A DNA stretch of 64,000 bases, from the NCBI GenBank assembly GCA_039000515.1, contig JBCFYV010002255.1, forward strand, positions 17,632,890 through 17,696,889. The letters are read 5' to 3'. The position numbers and the translations under genes are program-made. This stretch comes from Timema cristinae (Eukaryota > Arthropoda > Insecta > Phasmatodea > Timematidae). Under the pieces are notes generated by a model. The model was given only the letters and a program-made list of their open reading frames with translations. It had not been told where the DNA came from and ran no database searches. Positions 32,101-44,901 of the stretch are shown here, one piece after another (the first letter of the stretch is position 1; every line of letters begins with the position of its first letter).

Positions 32101-33395
32101 CCCTTTAAGTTGCGCACAGTTTTTCACGGTCACAAAACGTCTGAATTTACGCCGGACTTTTTAAAAAAAAATCTCACTCTGACAAACAAATAAAGTGATC
32201 TTGGGCAATTTTTTTTCTTGTTGGTGAGTCGTTAGTGTAGGTAAATATGCGAATATTTAGGACGGTTAGTAAGAAAGAAAGAACATAAATTCACACACAT
32301 TATGACTAGGTATTCGATGCCACAGGTATATTGTAAAAAAAAAAAAACTATAATCTTTAGAAATATTCGGCCACAAAGTTTCCTGTAGAAAAAAAAATGT
32401 AATTGGCACAATTTGAAAAAAAAAAAAGTAATGAGATGCAGTGAGAGTTCACCATTATAAGTCGCCCGCTAAAGGAAATGCTCGGCAAAGTTTTTTTTTT
32501 TTTTTGTTAAATGAGACAGTCTAGCGGTGTAGGAGACATAGCACGGGTCTCATCTCCTCAAGTTTTAACCACTTGCGCAGTCTGTGAAATAAATATGTAT
32601 GAAAAGGGAAGCTACAGAGAGATCTAACTTTTTTTTTTTATGCTTGACTTTAAAGTTGACAAACTGGCGAAGGGTGTGAGATGATAAGGTAGGGTGGGTG
32701 GGTAAGCAGTTTATTTGGTGGTAGTGTGTTGTGTGTGTGTGTGTTGTTGGTCGACATAGATCACGTCAAAGAAAAACTTACACATATTCAGAAATACAAG
32801 ATGGGCCCCTCTTTGCCGTAGAGTTAACATTAGTGTTAGGAAACCAAGAGAGAAAGTAACCAGCTCCACCAAACTTTTCCTAGTACAAGGAATATCAATT
32901 TTATCTGACGACTACTGAGTGCTTCATTTTTCATTTCAGGAGAGGACGGAAATGAAATATGAAAAAAAAAAAAGTATGGGAGTGGAAAAAAAACTTTGAA
33001 AAAAATTGTATTGAATAAAAGTGATGAATGGTTTGAAATGACTTTCGTCACTGAAGTTTAACAATGTTGCTTGGAACTTTTGAAAGCTACTTTGCAAGAA
33101 ATTTTGAAATTTATTATTAAAATAAAAATGTTTTTGGGGGATTTTTTTAGGAGAGAGAGGGGGGATAAAAAACAAGAATAAAATAGCAACTCATGGAAAA
33201 ATCCCCAATAATAAAAAAACTTATTTATCTACCACGGGTACGTGTTAATGTTAGAGTACCAATAAATTAGTTACTATTTACAAAGTAACCTATATTAGTG
33301 GCAAATTTTATTAAATGCGTGCAATCTATTATTTTAACTGGTTATTTTACATAACAACAAAACCTGTTTTGCTGAAGTGATAAATTATAATGTTA
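32101..33395. other. unannotated sequence rich in homopolymer runs
   Basis: Many A and T runs of 9-12, and a (GT)n microsatellite at 32727-32744. Minus-strand frames at 32836-33175 are Phe/Ser-rich translations of A-rich DNA. Confidence 0.4.
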
Positions 33396-33397
33396 TG

Positions 33398-33443
33398 AAA
33401 GTTAGGTTGGGTTAGGTTAGATTAGGTTAGGTTAGGCTAGGTT
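33398..33443 (+). repeat. degenerate interstitial (TTAGG)n
   Basis: GTTAGGTTGGGTTAGGTTAG, then ATTAGGTTAGGTTAGGC. A short TTAGG-type tract like that at 2853-2915. Confidence 0.72.
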
Positions 33444-33559
33444 TCCCGTACTTGGGGGATGACGATTCGACACGACTTAGATGAGCTACAACAAACAAAC
33501 ATCTTACACCTGGGTCGGAATAAGTGAGGATTGGTTTTATTGGGGTGCACTCAGTGTCC

Positions 33560-33830
33560 ATGCGCTAGCGCTAGTTGTCGCTTGGCTCCTATTTAGGGAA
33601 TTATCATCGCCCCCCCCCCTTCCCCTGTAAAAGTCCCTTCCCAAATACGTCAGTCCATCTTGTATAAAATAGCCATCCCTCGCTTCCCTTTTTGTATTCT
33701 ATTGTATCGATTCGTCGGAGGAACAACTTGGACGTAAACCTACATCGACAGACTAAGCAACTGATGGTTACGATGTGTGAGGCGTTGGTCTCTCTTCCTC
33801 GCCGCAGATGAAGCCACGTCTAAGACAATG
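33560..33830 (+). promoter_or_regulatory. possible TATA promoter / LTR-like segment
   Basis: TGTATAAAATAGCC at about 33661 is a good TATA-box context in a GC-richer segment (a GCTAGCGCTAGTTG palindrome-like string upstream; C9 and C4 runs). CTCTCTTCCTCGCCGCAG at 33789-33806 looks like a splice acceptor. The layout could be a retroelement LTR or a host promoter. No ORF follows. Confidence 0.22.
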
Positions 33831-33879
33831 AGTATTTGGGTTTGGTAATCTATGTTAGTCTCTTTGTGCTTTTAATTAC

Positions 33880-34150
33880 TATGTCCATATGCCATAGTTT
33901 TGTATGTCAGAGTTCCTCACTTGTTTTTCTATGAGCATTGTATGTTAGAATTGGTGGTATATTTTACTATGTCCGTATGACATAGTTTTGAATATCAGAG
34001 TTTCTGCCTTGTTTTTCCACGCCCATAAGGCATAGTTTTGAATGATGGGCTTTATGCTCTATTTATCTAGGCCGATAAGACGTGGTTTTGAATGTCAGAG
34101 TTTCTGACTTCACTTTCTATATCCATAGATCATAGTATTAAATGCTAGGG
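33880..34150 (+). repeat. tandem array, about 50-bp unit, 5-6 copies
   Basis: Units start CTATGTCCGTATGACATAGT or close variants and continue TTTGAATGTCAGAGTTTCTG; they begin near 33880, 33967, 34017, 34067 and 34117. One internal copy is shortened. Diverged from each other, so an old array. Confidence 0.85.
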
Positions 34151-34399
34151 AAATGTCTTGACGCCCTAAACTGTAAGGCCGATCTTCGGCTAACTTAATG
34201 TTTAGGGTCATATAATGGTGGAAATCAGGTTATCTAACACTTTGTTCGATGACCTAATTAGGTCTGTGACTGATACCAGTCTCTAATATTTCTAATAGTA
34301 AGTTATACCGTTTTACGGTACGCAACCTGTGGAAGCGCTACTAGTCCATAGTAGTGGCTCGCGGGTATAGTGTATTGAGTAGTGGTTAAAATGAGAGTT

Positions 34400-35600
34400 T
34401 CAGCCCACTTTCTCCATAAGAATAGCATTGATCCTCCTCATTGTGAAATTGGATCACTTTCACCCACATTGTTTCTCCTAACTAGGGAGGTGGTTCACTT
34501 TCTCCCATAAGAATAGCGTTGATCAGTGGCGCATCAGACAATATTATTTTAAGTGTTTGACATTTCTTTCAAGGTTTATCTTGCAAACTCCTTACTATTG
34601 AGGTGGGTTATTATCTCTCATGCGAATAATATTAATAAGTGAGTCAGTGGCGGATCAGGAAATATTATTTAGAGGTTGACAATTCTTTCGGGTTTTATCA
34701 TTGATCTTCCTCACTGAAGAGTTTGGTCCCTCTCTCTCATATTGTTCGTTTTCACAGGGAAGGTGGGTAACTTTTCCACACAAAAATAGCATTGATCAGA
34801 GGCGGATCAGGAAATATAATTTTGGGTGGTTGACGTTGATTCTATCAAGTTTTAACTCGGGCTCTCCTTACTATTGAGGCGGGACTTTTCACCCATATGG
34901 GTAGTATTAAGACTTCTCAAAGCAGGACAGTGGCAGATCGGGAAACATTATTTTGGGGGTTAACAATTTTTTCTTGAGTTTTAGCATTGATCCTCTTCAC
35001 GGTGAGGTTGGATCACTTTCTACCTCACTGATCTTTCCCTTAAGGCAGTGGGTCACTTTCTCTCATAAGAATAGCATTGATCAGTGGCGGATCGGGGAGT
35101 ATTATTATGGGGGTTTTAGCATTGATCCTCCTCACTGCGAAGTTGTGCCACTTTCTCCTGCATTGATCCTTCCAAGTGTGCTGATGGGCAATTTCTCTCA
35201 TAAGAATAGCATTGAACAGTGACGGATTGTAAAATATTATTTTGGGGGTCTTATCATTGATCTTCATCGCCACAAAGTTGGACCACTTCTCCCCATTGAT
35301 CCTTCCTATTGAGCTGATGGGTCACTTTTCTCATAAGAATATCATTGATCAGTGGCGAATCGTGGAATATTATTTTGGGCGTTTTAGATTTGACCCTCCT
35401 CACTGGATAGTTAGGCCACTTTCTCCCCCACTTATCCTTCTAATTGAGCTTGTGTGTCATTTTATCTGATAAGAATAGCATTGATCAGTGGCGGATAAGG
35501 GAATATTATTTTGGTGTGTTTTAACATTTCTTTTCCTCACAGAAAAGATGGACCAATTTCTCCCCATTTATCCTTCCCATTGTGCTGATGTTTGTATGAA
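34400..35600 (+). repeat. tandem array, about 135-bp unit, 8-9 copies
   Basis: CATAAGAATAGCATTGATCA and GTGGCGGATCGGG recur at about 34408, 34505, 34620, 34778, 34925, 35062, 35196, 35330 and 35468. In between lie TATTATTTTGGGGGTTTTAG, CATTGATCCTCCTCACTG and CCACTTTCTCCCCCATTGAT. Spacing settles at 134-138 bp in the last four units, and earlier units vary. A second sub-repeat (CATTGATCC…TTCTCCC) is about half a unit out of phase. Frames at 34953-35469 are by-products of the periodicity. Confidence 0.92.
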
Positions 35601-36882
<1,282 letters not shown>

Positions 36883-36895
36883 GCGGGAGAAATAA

Positions 36896-37399
36896 AGAGC
36901 TCGAAGACCGTATATAGATTTTAAGTAGACCACAAAATATTCCTTTAAAAAAAAACTATACCTTTTCGATAAGGTCTATTATGAATGCAAAGCTGACTAA
37001 ACCAATCATAATTATAACGTAAAAAGTACGACATGAATGATAATCACGTGACAGGAGAGAATATCTAAATTTCTTGACAGTCTCGTGGGGAGAAAATTAT
37101 TGAAGTAATGGCCTCGAACATGATCAAGGGTGTTGATGTGGGAAATGATTATTATAAATTAAATGTCCTAGACCATTTGGCAATCAGTAGGGGTTTATAA
37201 CTTTAAAAAAAAATATTAATTTTTAGATCAACACAAATATTTTGGTTTTATTATTTTGACACGCCCCTTTTTTCTGTAAAATGATATCTCTGGCTAATCT
37301 ATCAACCAAAATTAAACGCTTATTCAACTATGTAAATAAGGGGGTGAGTTGGTTAGGGGTGAGAAAGATGCAAAGGGTGTAAGAAGGGGGGGGGGGTAT
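36896..37399. other. unannotated AT-rich sequence
   Basis: A G10 run lies at the right edge (37387-37396). Nothing else. Confidence 0.4.
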
Positions 37400-37712
37400 C
37401 CACTGTTAAGCACGTGTAATGAACGTAATCAATCATGAACGCGTTGTGCTTGGAGAAGACGCCGAATCCATTCCCCTCACCCTTCCAATTCGGATATCCT
37501 CTACAACGGCGTCTCGACTAGAGAGAAGTGACAGTAATTGCATTTTTAGGGGGAGTAGGCTACACGTGGCCAAAGGGGTGCTACGGATGGACTCTGTCTG
37601 TCTTTTGTTCTATCCGCCTTCCTTCCACCCCCTTGTCCCCTTGAACTCGGTAACAAATTTACCCGGTAGCCCTTGCGCTGGGCTGGGAAACGCCCAGATA
37701 AATAAATAAAAG
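37400..37712 (+). mobile_element. possible retroposon with (AAAT)n tail
   Basis: A GC-richer block ends GGGCTGGGAAACGCCCAGAT then AAATAAATAAAAG. A hairpin (GGGCTGGGAAACGCCC) followed by an AAAT-type tail fits the 3' end of a LINE or SINE. The 96-codon frame 37419-37709 lies within it and resembles no protein I know. Confidence 0.35.
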
Positions 37713-38218
37713 AAAAAAGGTAGAGGTGGTTGGAAGATGAGCTTGTTTTCTTCTATAATTTTGTGTTTTAGACGATTCTGCGAATGTGTTCTTGTTTGTT
37801 TGTTGTTTCCTGTTAGAAAAGCAAACGAGGAAGGGAATAAAGGCCTAGAGTGGCCAATAGTAAAAAATATAACACTTGGCTAAAACAGGATTTACAATAG
37901 TGGGATATTTTGTTCACCGAAAAATCTCCATAAACATGGAAAACCAATTTTTAATATTCACGGAAAATAAAATATAATAAACCACCAACTGTGTGGAAAC
38001 TGAAAGGGCATAAGCCTTGCTTGGTCTGTTTAACTAGTGAAGGGGAGGTTTGGTTCAAACCCTGGACGTGTTCTCTAAGGTGGAATTGTCCTAAATTATA
38101 TTTATTTCATTTTTTTTTATTCGAGGCATTTAAGGTGCACTTTATGAATCGAATGAATCTATCATCACATTTATTACAAGCTAACTTAAATTTAAAATAT
38201 ACACAACATCCTGCCGAT
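37713..38218. other. unannotated sequence
   Basis: The frame 37991-38227 is not recognisable. Confidence 0.35.
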
Positions 38219-38350
38219 GACCGTTAATTCATCACTGTGAAAGGGGAATCTCACATTTCATAAATGATACATTTTTCGACCATGCCGGTAATCAAACCTT
38301 GGACCTTTAACTTAGTAGATACACTACCGACTGAGTTAAAGGGTCGGACC
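38219..38350 (-). mobile_element. SINE-E, reverse
   Basis: Read on the minus strand: a head with ACTCAGTCGGTAGTGTATCT and AAGGTTTGATTACCGGCATG, then CGAAAAATGTATCATTTATG and TTTCACAGTGATGAATTAACGG. It aligns with 28345-28470. Confidence 0.72.
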
Positions 38351-38469
38351 TAAATTATGTTACTCTCTCCCTTCAAACAAATACTGTTAAGACTTCCCAT
38401 GAAATTATAATTTCCTCATTCCCAATCCGTAAGTGTAAGTAGACTTGTATGCGAATATGTGGATAGCCC

Positions 38470-38612
38470 CGACTGTAATCTTGATTCACACTCTCGCCAA
38501 ACAATATAAAGAAGGATCTGCGTAGTAATTTACACACTTTAAGTTGACCCATGATGCATTGCAACGCTTTAAAATAACTGAATATTAACTTATCTTATTT
38601 TCTAGTGGATAA
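38470..38612 (+). repeat. dispersed repeat Z, copy 2
   Basis: CTTGATTCACACTCTCGCCA, GTAGTAATTTACACAC, GTTGACCCATGATGCATTGC and TTTTCTAGTGGATAAAT. This is the uninterrupted version of the repeat at 23165-23645. Confidence 0.65.
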
Positions 38613-38619
38613 ATATATG

Positions 38620-38775
38620 TTTGACAGGGAGATTCGGACTCAAATCTGTGTCAGGAGTACCCAAATGTGGGTACAATTCCTCTAAATTCAACCTTACTCA
38701 TCACTTAGCATAATTAGTAGGCCTACTTATGTGTATAAAACAAACGAGTAGTAAGACGCGGTGCTAATATGTATT
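38620..38775 (+). mobile_element. SINE-C, 5'-truncated
   Basis: It begins near the B-box region (GACAGGGAGATTCGGACTC). A short body with ATGTGGGTACAATTCC and the tail GAGTAGTAAGACGCGGTGCT follow. Confidence 0.72.
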
Positions 38776-40609
38776 ATATCATTTGCCGCAACTTTAAAAA
38801 ATAATCAATATTGATAGCAATTTATGGAAAATTCATCAGCTTTTTTTTTAAAAAAAAAGGCTACTAATTTAACCACTAGTTGAACTTTCTCAATCACGGG
38901 TAGATACTATTTTTTTTTAAATCGAATAAAAGTCACCTTTTCTTGAAAACTTTAATAAGCAAAATAATTTCCTCCCGACAGCATTTAATTATCACTAGCA
39001 AATTAAGACATCTCACTGCTTCGTATGACACTATTAATTTCTTTGACGCAGAAAATAGAATGAAGGGTGATAGGGTCGCTGGAGGGAAGGGTGGAAAAGA
39101 GTAGCGAAGAATGAAATAAAAAAGTGTCAAAAAGAGCCGACGCGTCGTCACTTGAAAGTGTTAGGAAAAGGGGAAGGGGGGGGGGGGGGCGCTAGGATTT
39201 GAAGACATTTTGATGTATGATCCAAGTCGAGACGTTCAATTTCCCCACTTCTTCGTTTTGCTTTTTTAATATTTTTTTCTCACCTAGGAGAGAAAAGGAA
39301 GGGATGACGGGGGAGGATATTAAATTAACCTCAAGTCCAAAAATGTTTTAAAGTCAATTTTATGCGGCACCAACCAGAAGAGTTTTTCCCCCTTCTTTTG
39401 ATCGAATGCAAATATAGGTTGTTACCAGCGAATAAGGCTTGATGACATCTCTTTTTTTTTTCATCACATATAAAGCAAATGTGTACATAAATTTGGTTCA
39501 TGATCCCGGGTAATGTAAATATTTTTTATAGGTCATAGTTTTGCAATTTTGTTGGTCAATTTAGAGTTTTAGACTATGTGTTTTTGGTTTAAGTTATTTG
39601 TCAGCCTTTTTATAGTTATTTTTTAGGCATCAATACTTATACATAAATATTTCGATTCAAAATTTTTTGAATAGGAAGGTGATATAGACGACGAAATTTG
39701 CAACCTCTTTGATTGTATAGTTGGAAAATACACCTTCCTTTTGAGATGATGCAACTAAGCTGAAAAAGTTTTGCTTTGCAAGGAGATAGTTATTAGCCCT
39801 GAAGCGGACATTAGTATATACATATTTTGGTTGTTGAAGGCCTTTCATTGCTTGTGTATGTGTGTATGTGTATGTGTGTGTATATATTTATTTATTTATT
39901 TATTTAAATTTCCATTTGTAAAGTGTGTGGTGAATTTAGTCGTGGTCATTCATAACGAGTTTTTGTTCATATTTTTAGGTAATTTTTGGTAAATTTGAAG
40001 TAACATTAGATAATTAACAAGTTATTATATTTATATGTCTGTTATAAATTTTGTGTAATTAAAGTTGAGATCCTGGACTCAAATGATAATTGACACTTTT
40101 GACTATTTATTAAAAACATCCCATTTATTTCTCACCATTTACCTCTATTTTTGAAAAAAACATTGTGAAAGTTAATAAGGAACTATTAATATAATAAATA
40201 ATAGAATTCAATTTTAATAATTTAAATTTAATTTGAAAAACCTATATGTTCGATGTGATATAATAACAGTTTTCATAGGTGCAGTATTTGGAAGAAATTC
40301 TTACAATAAATTAACGAATTATATATATATATATAGTGATGACAATTGTGATATTTCATTAACATTTTTACATAACATCTAAAAAGTTTGAAACGTGTAA
40401 AATGAAACTTTTGAGTCATATTACATTAAAGAACAATATTAGAAAACGATTATGTACATATATAAATAATGTGTCATGCAAACAAACGGTTGCTTGTGAA
40501 TTTTGGAATTAAAAATAAACAAAAGTAAAATAAAAAATCAATAAAGTTGAATCCCTTTCTTATCTGTGTTCATTCCCTATTCATTTGCATATTGCTCCAA
40601 TTACTGTAA
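38776..40609. other. long AT-rich stretch with microsatellites
   Basis: A poly-G/GC run lies at 39177-39190, TATG/TGTA and (ATTT)n repeats at about 39852-39905, and (TA)n at 40320-40336. Frames here are not recognisable. Confidence 0.45.
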
Positions 40610-40627
40610 CATTAAATCAGTTTCTAT

Positions 40628-40668
40628 ACAGGTTTCGACATATCATCGGCGTCATCATCAGGTCTAGG
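40628..40668 (-). ncRNA. hammerhead-like core motif (weak)
   Basis: On the minus strand CTGATGA (40661-40655) is followed after 17 bases by CGAAAC (40637-40632), the two conserved strands of a hammerhead ribozyme core. Penelope-like retroelements of arthropods are known to carry minimal hammerheads. However, the intervening stem II pairs poorly (GAC with GTC around a large loop, leaving a bulged T), and stems I and III are not convincing. It is more likely a chance or decayed motif. Confidence 0.18.
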
Positions 40669-40924
40669 GAAGAAATAAAAACACGCCAAATGAATTATGG
40701 CACAAATAACATTGAGTTAGCCAATGTTAATATAACCTTTTAGTTCTATTAAAGTTTATAAGTTGTAATAACGAGAGTTAATGGAATAAAATATCATATT
40801 TACCTGATTATAAAATGTGTGGTTGAGTTCCAAGATGTTTAAGGAAAGAAACTTGAGTTGAATTAGAAATTAACGTGTATATATATTGTAGTGTTATAGA
40901 AATATTCTTGCACCGCGATGGGAG

Positions 40925-41070
40925 CTAATTGATGTGTTTCTGTTTAATTATCTGATAATTGCCCCGTGATCGAGCACTAATTAAAGCGGTTCGGTACCTT
41001 GATGATATAATTGGTATTTAAACCCTGTGATTGAGCGCCAATTGTTGAACTCTTGAAATAATACACAATT
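40925..41070 (+). repeat. imperfect direct repeat, about 75 bp apart
   Basis: CCCCGTGATCGAGCACTAATT recurs in altered form as CCCTGTGATTGAGCGCCAATT, each next to an ATAATTG word. Two copies only. Confidence 0.6.
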
Positions 41071-41079
41071 ATTAGGTTA

Positions 41080-41345
41080 GATGTGATTTTATTTTAATGT
41101 CACTATTGTTTTGATCGTAAAACTGATCATGTTAATAATTTCGAGACGCGACTGGTAATGAATACACGACCGTACGTATTGAAGGTCACAGTGAGTGAGC
41201 CAGTGCTTCTGTAGTGAGCTAGTGCTCTTCTGCCACTGCTAGTGATTTCACCATGCCTAGTATATAACTTGCTTCGAAAGATCATTCTAGAAGAATTTGT
41301 AAAAATTAAAAATACAACAAAAAAAACATCTCGGTGGCAGTAGAA
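41080..41345 (+). mobile_element. possible LTR and primer-site fragment
   Basis: TAGTATATAACTTGC (TATA-like) and a TTCTAGAAGAA heat-shock-type dimer precede AAAAAAACATCTCGGTGGCA then GTAGAAGATCCGAGAG, which resembles the ACAT…TGGTGGCAGAAG junction of insect LTR elements. There is no second LTR and no gag/pol. Tentative. Confidence 0.25.
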
Positions 41346-41943
41346 GATCCGAGAGCCGGAAGCTGCCTCAAATTACCTTTTAAAATCTCTATTCGAACTT
41401 TCCAGAACAGGAAGTTATTATTTAAAAACCTTAAATTGTCATATTGACTAACAACGTCACGCACTTTGACGTCACTTACAATGGCTATTGCCTTCTTAGA
41501 AGAAATTCTTTAAGCGTCACGTAATATATTATAAAGTTCAAATAAAATTAAATACGTTTTAATTAGGACGATATTATTGTCAATGCTTTCATATATTCTT
41601 CAGGGGCAAGTCAGTTACATTACAATATATAAAGTGATGAGAAAACATTTTGGAAGAAATGACTAAAACTCAAAGATAGTATATACCTATTATATTCTCT
41701 TTCTCATTCTAGGTTGATATTAACTACAACAATCTAATAACTGCATTTTGCAGTATTGTATTCAGGATAATTATACAAGTGGTTATATAGTATACATAGT
41801 CTACTGTACAGACTGCTTATACAACAACATAGGCAAATAAAATTAATAGTGAACAGTAGGCCTTTTCTACTGTAAGCCTACATATGTGCAAGAACACGGA
41901 CTAAACTAACGGAACAACGACAGCTGGACTGATTACCGTAGTC
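41346..41943. other. unannotated AT-rich sequence
   Basis: Nothing recognised. Confidence 0.4.
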
Positions 41944-41954
41944 ATTACTAAGAA

Positions 41955-42207
41955 ACCGCCTCGGTGGCGTAGTTGGCTAACGCACTAGTCGTGTTGAGCT
42001 CGACCGCGAGGACGGGGAGATCGAGGTTCGAATCTAGGTCGGGTGAACTGGGGGTGGTTTTTCCTGAATGGTTTTCCACTCTCCCTCTACGCAAATGCGG
42101 GTTCACTTCCTCTAATTCAACCTTCCCAATTCAAATCCATTAGCGTAATAGTACTTAAAGCGTATAACCCTAACGGTAGTGAAGACGCCGTGATAAATAA
42201 TAATAAA
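41955..42207 (+). mobile_element. SINE-B with perfect 11-bp target duplication
   Basis: The duplication ATTACTAAGAA occurs at 41944-41954 and 42208-42218. The head is CCGCCTCGGTGGCGTAGTTG and GCTAACGCACTAGTCG with B box GAGGTTCGAATC. The body is GTTTTCCACTCTCCCTCTAC, ATGCGGGTTCACTTCC. The tail is GCGTATAACCCTAACGGTAG then AAT repeats. The head carries a long variable-arm-like stretch (GAGGACGGGGAGATC), suggesting descent from a type II (Leu/Ser-like) tRNA. A good reference copy for the family. Confidence 0.94.
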
Positions 42208-42218
42208 ATTACTAAGAA

Positions 42219-43036
42219 GCTATGTAGAAACTTTCTCTAGAGAGGCAGGATTGCTCACACATCGCACGAGATGATGGCATTACTGGCATTCCTACACTAA
42301 AATACTTTTTGTGGATTGGGGTTTTAAAATTTTGACCGCTATTTGGAGATTTTTATGCATAATTATGTGTATATTGCAGTGTCCTCGTCTTTTATTGAGA
42401 GAGTCCATTATTGGGAAGTTGTTTCACTGTGAGAGCCAATGTTATTTTTCCGGGTAAATTTAAATTGTTCGTTTAAAAGAAGAATCAGTTACTCAAAGTT
42501 TTTCCGTTAAGGGAGATTTCACTGTATCTGAATTTATCTATGTTAACTTATAGGTGTTTTGTATTCACTAGTCGGTGTTAAAATACTATTAAGTTGTATT
42601 AAAAAATGATTATATGTACGTTGAAATATATTAGATTTAGTGAGATATTTAAAATTTGTTAGAAATATATAGACATTGTCTTCTTCCTTCAAAAGGTTTC
42701 GAAGATGCAAAGGTTATTATGGATGCCGAAGCCTAAGCGAAGATGATTTGATTTTTGACTTAGACATTTCGAAGCTTTGCCCACCCGTATACATAAGTAT
42801 TCCAAAGGTGATCATTTTTTTTTTTGCCCCGATCGATTTATAAACTTATCAAAGGTCCCGCGATCATCCATTGTTCTTCCACTATACTTTTATTTATTTA
42901 TTTTGTATTTCTATACATCTTATATTCATCCAATTATTTATTTCCCCACCACTATAGAAATATATCAGCTAAATAAAATGTTCTTTTTCAAATTAAACTA
43001 TTTAAATTTAAATTTCTTATAACATTAACGATTATA
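42219..43036. other. unannotated AT-rich sequence
   Basis: The frame 42777-43022 is AT-rich and unrecognised. Confidence 0.4.
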
Positions 43037-43400
43037 ACTGGTCTCTTGATCTAGTGGTCAACGCGCCCTTGTCTACTGATCTAGACGACCCAGGTTAGAA
43101 TCCCTGTGGTATCTTAGGTATTTACCCCCGAAAGATCTACTGTACCTATTGTTCCCATGGTCTGGTTAATTAGGTCCAAGTTATGATTAGAATTACATCT
43201 GTTTCCAAGCCTTCATAATAACTACCATCACGTCATCTCATTGCGATTACGACGTGTAGACAACCTCCAAGGTATATCTTGGACAACGTTATGTTCCCAC
43301 AGAGTGGCTAAAATTCTACATACAGGAGCGCCCAGACCAGCTACTTCATCTCTCATGGTCAAAATACAAAATATTATAACCGATTGTGATAATTTTGGTC
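43037..43400 (+). mobile_element. SINE-F (single copy)
   Basis: The head TCTCTTGATCTAGTGGTCAA and CGCGCCC … GACGACCCAGGTTAGAATCC has A- and B-box-like elements. The unrelated body (TGTGGTATCTTAGG, CCGAAAGATCTACTGTACC) runs toward 43400, where the end is unclear. A tRNA-derived SINE is inferred from the head alone. Confidence 0.5.
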
Positions 43401-43431
43401 ACAACCAAATAAAATATGAAAGCATAGTTTC

Positions 43432-43678
43432 TTAGTAACCGTTAGGGTTATACGCCTATCTACTATTTATGCTAATGTACTAGGAATGGAGAAGGTTGAA
43501 TTTATAGGACGTATACCCACTCACATTTGCGTGGATGGAGAGTGGAAAACTATTTTGGAGAAAAATAAACCCACCCTTAATACTTCTTACATTGATTCGA
43601 GCCACAATCTCCCTGTCTTGGGTAATCTAATCTAGCACGAGAATGACGCCTTAGACCATTCGGTCACAGGGGGTGGGG
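43432..43678 (-). mobile_element. SINE-C, reverse
   Basis: The tail is AGTAACCGTTAGGGTTATAC. The body is GCGTGGATGGAGAGTGGAAA. The head is GATTCGAGCCACAATCTCCC and GACGCCTTAGACCATTCGG at the right. Confidence 0.84.
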
Positions 43679-43829
43679 GGGATCGACTTAAAATTGCCGC
43701 AACCGGTCTATAACTGATCGACAAAAGATTCCCAGGTCTCTTATCCATACTTTTCTTTCGACACCACATCCTAAGTCATTCCTCGAGTTACTACCCTCAT
43801 TCATCTGCCAAAACACTTCCAATTTGAGA

Positions 43830-44230
43830 TAGCGTGGTAGTTGAGGTTTTGTTTGTTATCTCTGTATAATCGAGTAGGAGTTTCGGGGGAGGCAGAGGAT
43901 CTAACAAGTTGGGAGGGGTCCATCTTGGAGATCACTGCAGCTTACCCGAGCAAGACGAATGAGGGACAATCAACAACCTTATCTCTCTCTCTCTCTCTAA
44001 AGATCTTCTTTCTCACTCCTTTTCGTCAAGAGAGTCCATCCAGGAGCGGACAGATTGGAGTCATCAACCCCCGGGGGTGGTTCAATCCACCCCCTGCTTG
44101 TGTGAGGACATCCTGGAACTACCCGGCCGTTATACTCGCTACTGGTGGAAATAAATCAGCACAGACTTCACGTTTATAAAAGAGGATTTCAGTGATCGTG
44201 GGGCCTCGTTACATCTGGTTCTGGTACTGG
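43830..44230 (+). other. GC-richer segment, possible LTR fragment
   Basis: Contains a (CT)n run (43979-43998), TTTATAAAAGAGG (TATA-like, 44175) and then GTTACATCTGGTTCTGGTAC, which resembles an LTR end followed by a primer-binding site. The 112-codon frame 43841-44179 is unrecognised (VINPRGWFNPPPACVR). No partner LTR is seen. Confidence 0.25.
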
Positions 44231-44459
44231 AACAGCTGACTTAACTATCTAACCTAAAGCAACATAAATATAGTAGGATTATGGTAGGAAGGGTAGGAAA
44301 GGTCAATTTTGGGATTCATAATATATCAGCTCCAGAATTACAATTAAAAATGTTGACTCGAAAATAAAGTGGTTAGGCTTACTTTTTTTCTCGTTATTTT
44401 TGAACGAATTTGGGAAGAAAATTTATAAAACTTTTCTACAGAATTTTTACTGTGAAGTC

Positions 44460-44752
44460 GGTGACCTGGTGGTCTAGGGTTAAGGTGTCAGACCTATGTG
44501 CTGAGGTCCGGGGTTCAATCCTTGATCCCGGCACAGATTTATCTGATTAACCAACCCTTCCTTCACCTCTGACAAGACGTGTATTAATCACAACTTGTGA
44601 ATGTGGGGAATGCCAGGCCTCCACCGTGGTTCGGATTCCACGTTAAACTGTAGGTCCTCCATTTCATCTCACAATCACCCTACCATTACACATTAGCGTA
44701 AGTACGTATAACCCGAACGGGTAGTAAGACGCGGTGATGATAATAATAATAA
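44460..44752 (+). mobile_element. SINE-A
   Basis: The head is GGTGACCTGGTGGTCTAGGG with GGGGTTCAATCCTTG. The body is CAGGCCTCCACCGTGGTTCG. The tail is CGTATAACCCGAACGGGTAG plus AAT repeats. It appears to lie within, or next to, the hAT-like sequence that ends at 44901. Confidence 0.9.
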
Positions 44753-44901
44753 TTTTACAGTAAAATCAAGGTTTTTTTTAACTGATCATAACGATTTTAA
44801 ACCTGTCATTAGGATATTTGTTTTCTATCTTGGTGGTACATTTAACTTTTAGTCATGGTCAAGGGGTACAAACTAAAAAAAAAAAAGTTTGAGAACCACT
44901 G
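44753..44901. mobile_element. hAT-like right terminus inside SINE-C
   Basis: It ends AAGTTTGAGAACCACTG, the complement of a hAT-type CAGTGGTTCTCAAACTT start. The following bases GTTTAAGG (44902-44909) are the SINE-C A-box, the same octamer that flanks the hAT-like element at 23973. The left terminus and the other half of the SINE were not found. Confidence 0.6.

Noticed and set aside
34953..35469. Several 75-89-codon frames on both strands
   Set aside because: They are by-products of the 135-bp tandem array.
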